DNA of 46,174 bases from assembly GCA_031261395.1 (NCBI GenBank), contig JAISJT010000018.1:1-46174 (forward strand), written 5' to 3'. The translations under genes were made by a program, and so were the position numbers. Below the pieces are notes generated by a model that was not told the origin of the DNA, did not search any database, and saw only the letters and a program-made list of their open reading frames with translations. This document shows positions 44,901 through 46,174 of this stretch, piece by piece (within the stretch, counting starts at the first letter, position 1; each line of letters opens with the position of its first letter). The stretch is from Eubacteriales Family XIII. Incertae Sedis bacterium. GTDB taxonomy: Bacteria; Bacillota; Clostridia; Peptostreptococcales; Anaerovoracaceae.

Positions 44901-46174
44901 TTACACCCGCGTGTGGCGATAATTCACCGGGACATAGTCCTTGCAGATTTTTTCAATCGGCCTGCGGTTCAGATTTGCAAAATCCGGCAGTCCGCCCGGC
45001 CCTGAAACCGGAATCATCCGGGGGCCTTCTCCAATCAGCGGCATCGCATAGCGGACAAAATCATCCGTAACATCGATCCCGTCCCCCGCAATCCAGTCTT
45101 TTGGAAGGCCCCGCACCGTATTCGCGATCACCTCTATTGGCACCTTGCTATAATAAGCTTTGTAGCCGGGGCTCTTCTCATCCCGCAGTATCGTCGCCAT
45201 CCAGCCCGTGCCTTCTTTGACGGCAATTTGAACTGCATGGCGTCCGACATCATAGGCCTCGCGTTCATCCACCTCGGAGCGAAAGACTGCGGCATCCCGC
45301 TGTATTACACCGGGAATCTGCCCTGTCGCATTGCCGCGCACAGGCAGCCCGCGCCGGCCCAGCGCGCTCACCACATTTTGCATGGCCGTGGTTTCGCCGG
45401 CCCCGTATTCAAGATGACCAAAGCCGTCGCGTGCGCCCCCGTCCGCCCCGATCGAAAAGCCTTCATTGACCACAACGATCGCGCGTCCGCAATCCCTCAA
45501 ACTGCGGCAGACATTCGCATAAAGTTCATCAATGCCCATCTTCGTTTCTGCGAAGTAAAGCTGGAGCGGTTCCCGCCGTTCCGGATCTGCAAGGCGGGCC
45601 GCCGCCGTGATAAATCCGGCATCGCGCCCCATCGCCTGGTACACAGACACCGGCTCGCTCCCGTACATACCGCGGATTTCCTCAAACGCGTCCTTCATCG
45701 TCATCGCCCACCACCGCGCGCAGCTGCCAAAGCCCGGCGCATGGTCGATCAGCGTCCGCGCCTCGTCGCCAAGGTCATTGTCGATGGTTTTCGGCACCCC
45801 CGTGCAAACAAGCTCCACGCCCCGCGCACGCGCCAGCGCCGAAACCTTCGAAGCCGTATCCATACTGTCGTTGCCGCCGATATAGAAAAAATACCCGATT
45901 CCGTGCGCCGTCAGCACGTCCAGAATACGCGCATAATCCTCCTGCGCCGCCTCATCCTTCCCGAGTTTGTAGCGGCAGGTCCCGATCTGCCCCGAAGCCG
46001 GCGTGACCCGCAGCTTGGCCAACTCCGCCGGATCCTGCGTATCCAGCCGCACCAGCGATTCCGTCAGCACCCCCTCGATCCCGTGCAGCGCCCCATACAC
46101 CGCGCCGATCCCGTCAAAATCCCGGCACCCACAGGTCACCCCCAGCAGCGAAGCATTGATCACAGGAGAAGGCC
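44901..46174 (-). CDS. PPi-dependent 6-phosphofructokinase, 5' end cut by window edge
   Basis: IGGNDSMDTASKVS, GVPKTIDNDL, AMGRDAGFITAAARLA. The frame stays open upstream of the listed GTG (PSPVINASLLG), so the listed start is an edge artefact. Confidence 0.9.
   Translation of the reverse strand, partial: PSPVINASLLGVTCGCRDFDGIGAVYGALHGIEGVLTESLVRLDTQDPAELAKLRVTPASGQIGTCRYKLGKDEAAQEDYARILDVLTAHGIGYFFYIGGNDSMDTASKVSALARARGVELVCTGVPKTIDNDLGDEARTLIDHAPGFGSCARWWAMTMKDAFEEIRGMYGSEPVSVYQAMGRDAGFITAAARLADPERREPLQLYFAETKMGIDELYANVCRSLRDCGRAIVVVNEGFSIGADGGARDGFGHLEYGAGETTAMQNVVSALGRRGLPVRGNATGQIPGVIQRDAAVFRSEVDEREAYDVGRHAVQIAVKEGTGWMATILRDEKSPGYKAYYSKVPIEVIANTVRGLPKDWIAGDGIDVTDDFVRYAMPLIGEGPRMIPVSGPGGLPDFANLNRRPIEKICKDYVPVNYRHTRV

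Noticed and set aside
1-46174. CRISPR arrays, tRNA/rRNA genes, transposases, integrases, toxin-antitoxin or phage-defence genes
   Set aside because: Looked for on both strands and none recognised. The only repeats are palindromic intergenic elements without spacer periodicity.

Overview
A GC-rich, Firmicutes/Clostridia-like window. Identity is inferred from gene content only; no search was possible. About 30 kb is an accessory anaerobic catabolic island, and about 15 kb is a core block. The island has three parts. (a) A long minus-strand gene train runs, in transcription order: RbsA/RbsC/RbsB-type ABC importer #2, two tandem flavin/Fe-S OYE-type oxidoreductases, a cyclase-family hydrolase, a 3-hydroxyacyl-CoA-dehydrogenase-like enzyme, a thiolase, a 90-aa orphan protein, a molybdopterin enzyme resembling the large subunit of pyrogallol-phloroglucinol transhydroxylase (AthL), a DUF362 protein, and RbsB/A/C-type importer #1. 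(b) Two divergent SDRs and an AcoR-like sigma-54 activator follow. (c) A plus-strand operon encodes a VOC protein, TPP-dependent E1alpha/E1beta/E2/E3, an epoxide-hydrolase-like protein and an SDR. I read a strong sigma-54 (-24/-12) promoter in front of each operon, with TGTWGC...GCWACA-type dyads upstream of both and at the activator's own promoter. The island therefore looks like one sigma-54 regulon for degrading a cyclic, probably polyhydroxylated aromatic or cyclic-dione, compound. No AthS-type Fe-S subunit and no triacetate lyase/BKACE gene is visible. The core block is dgt, dut, an M16 peptidase, pnp, rpsO, a giant (about 2,730 aa) surface protein with MucBP/FN3-like repeats and a multi-TM C-terminus, and an edge-truncated PPi-dependent phosphofructokinase. 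Most antisense ORFs in the supplied track are shadow ORFs.
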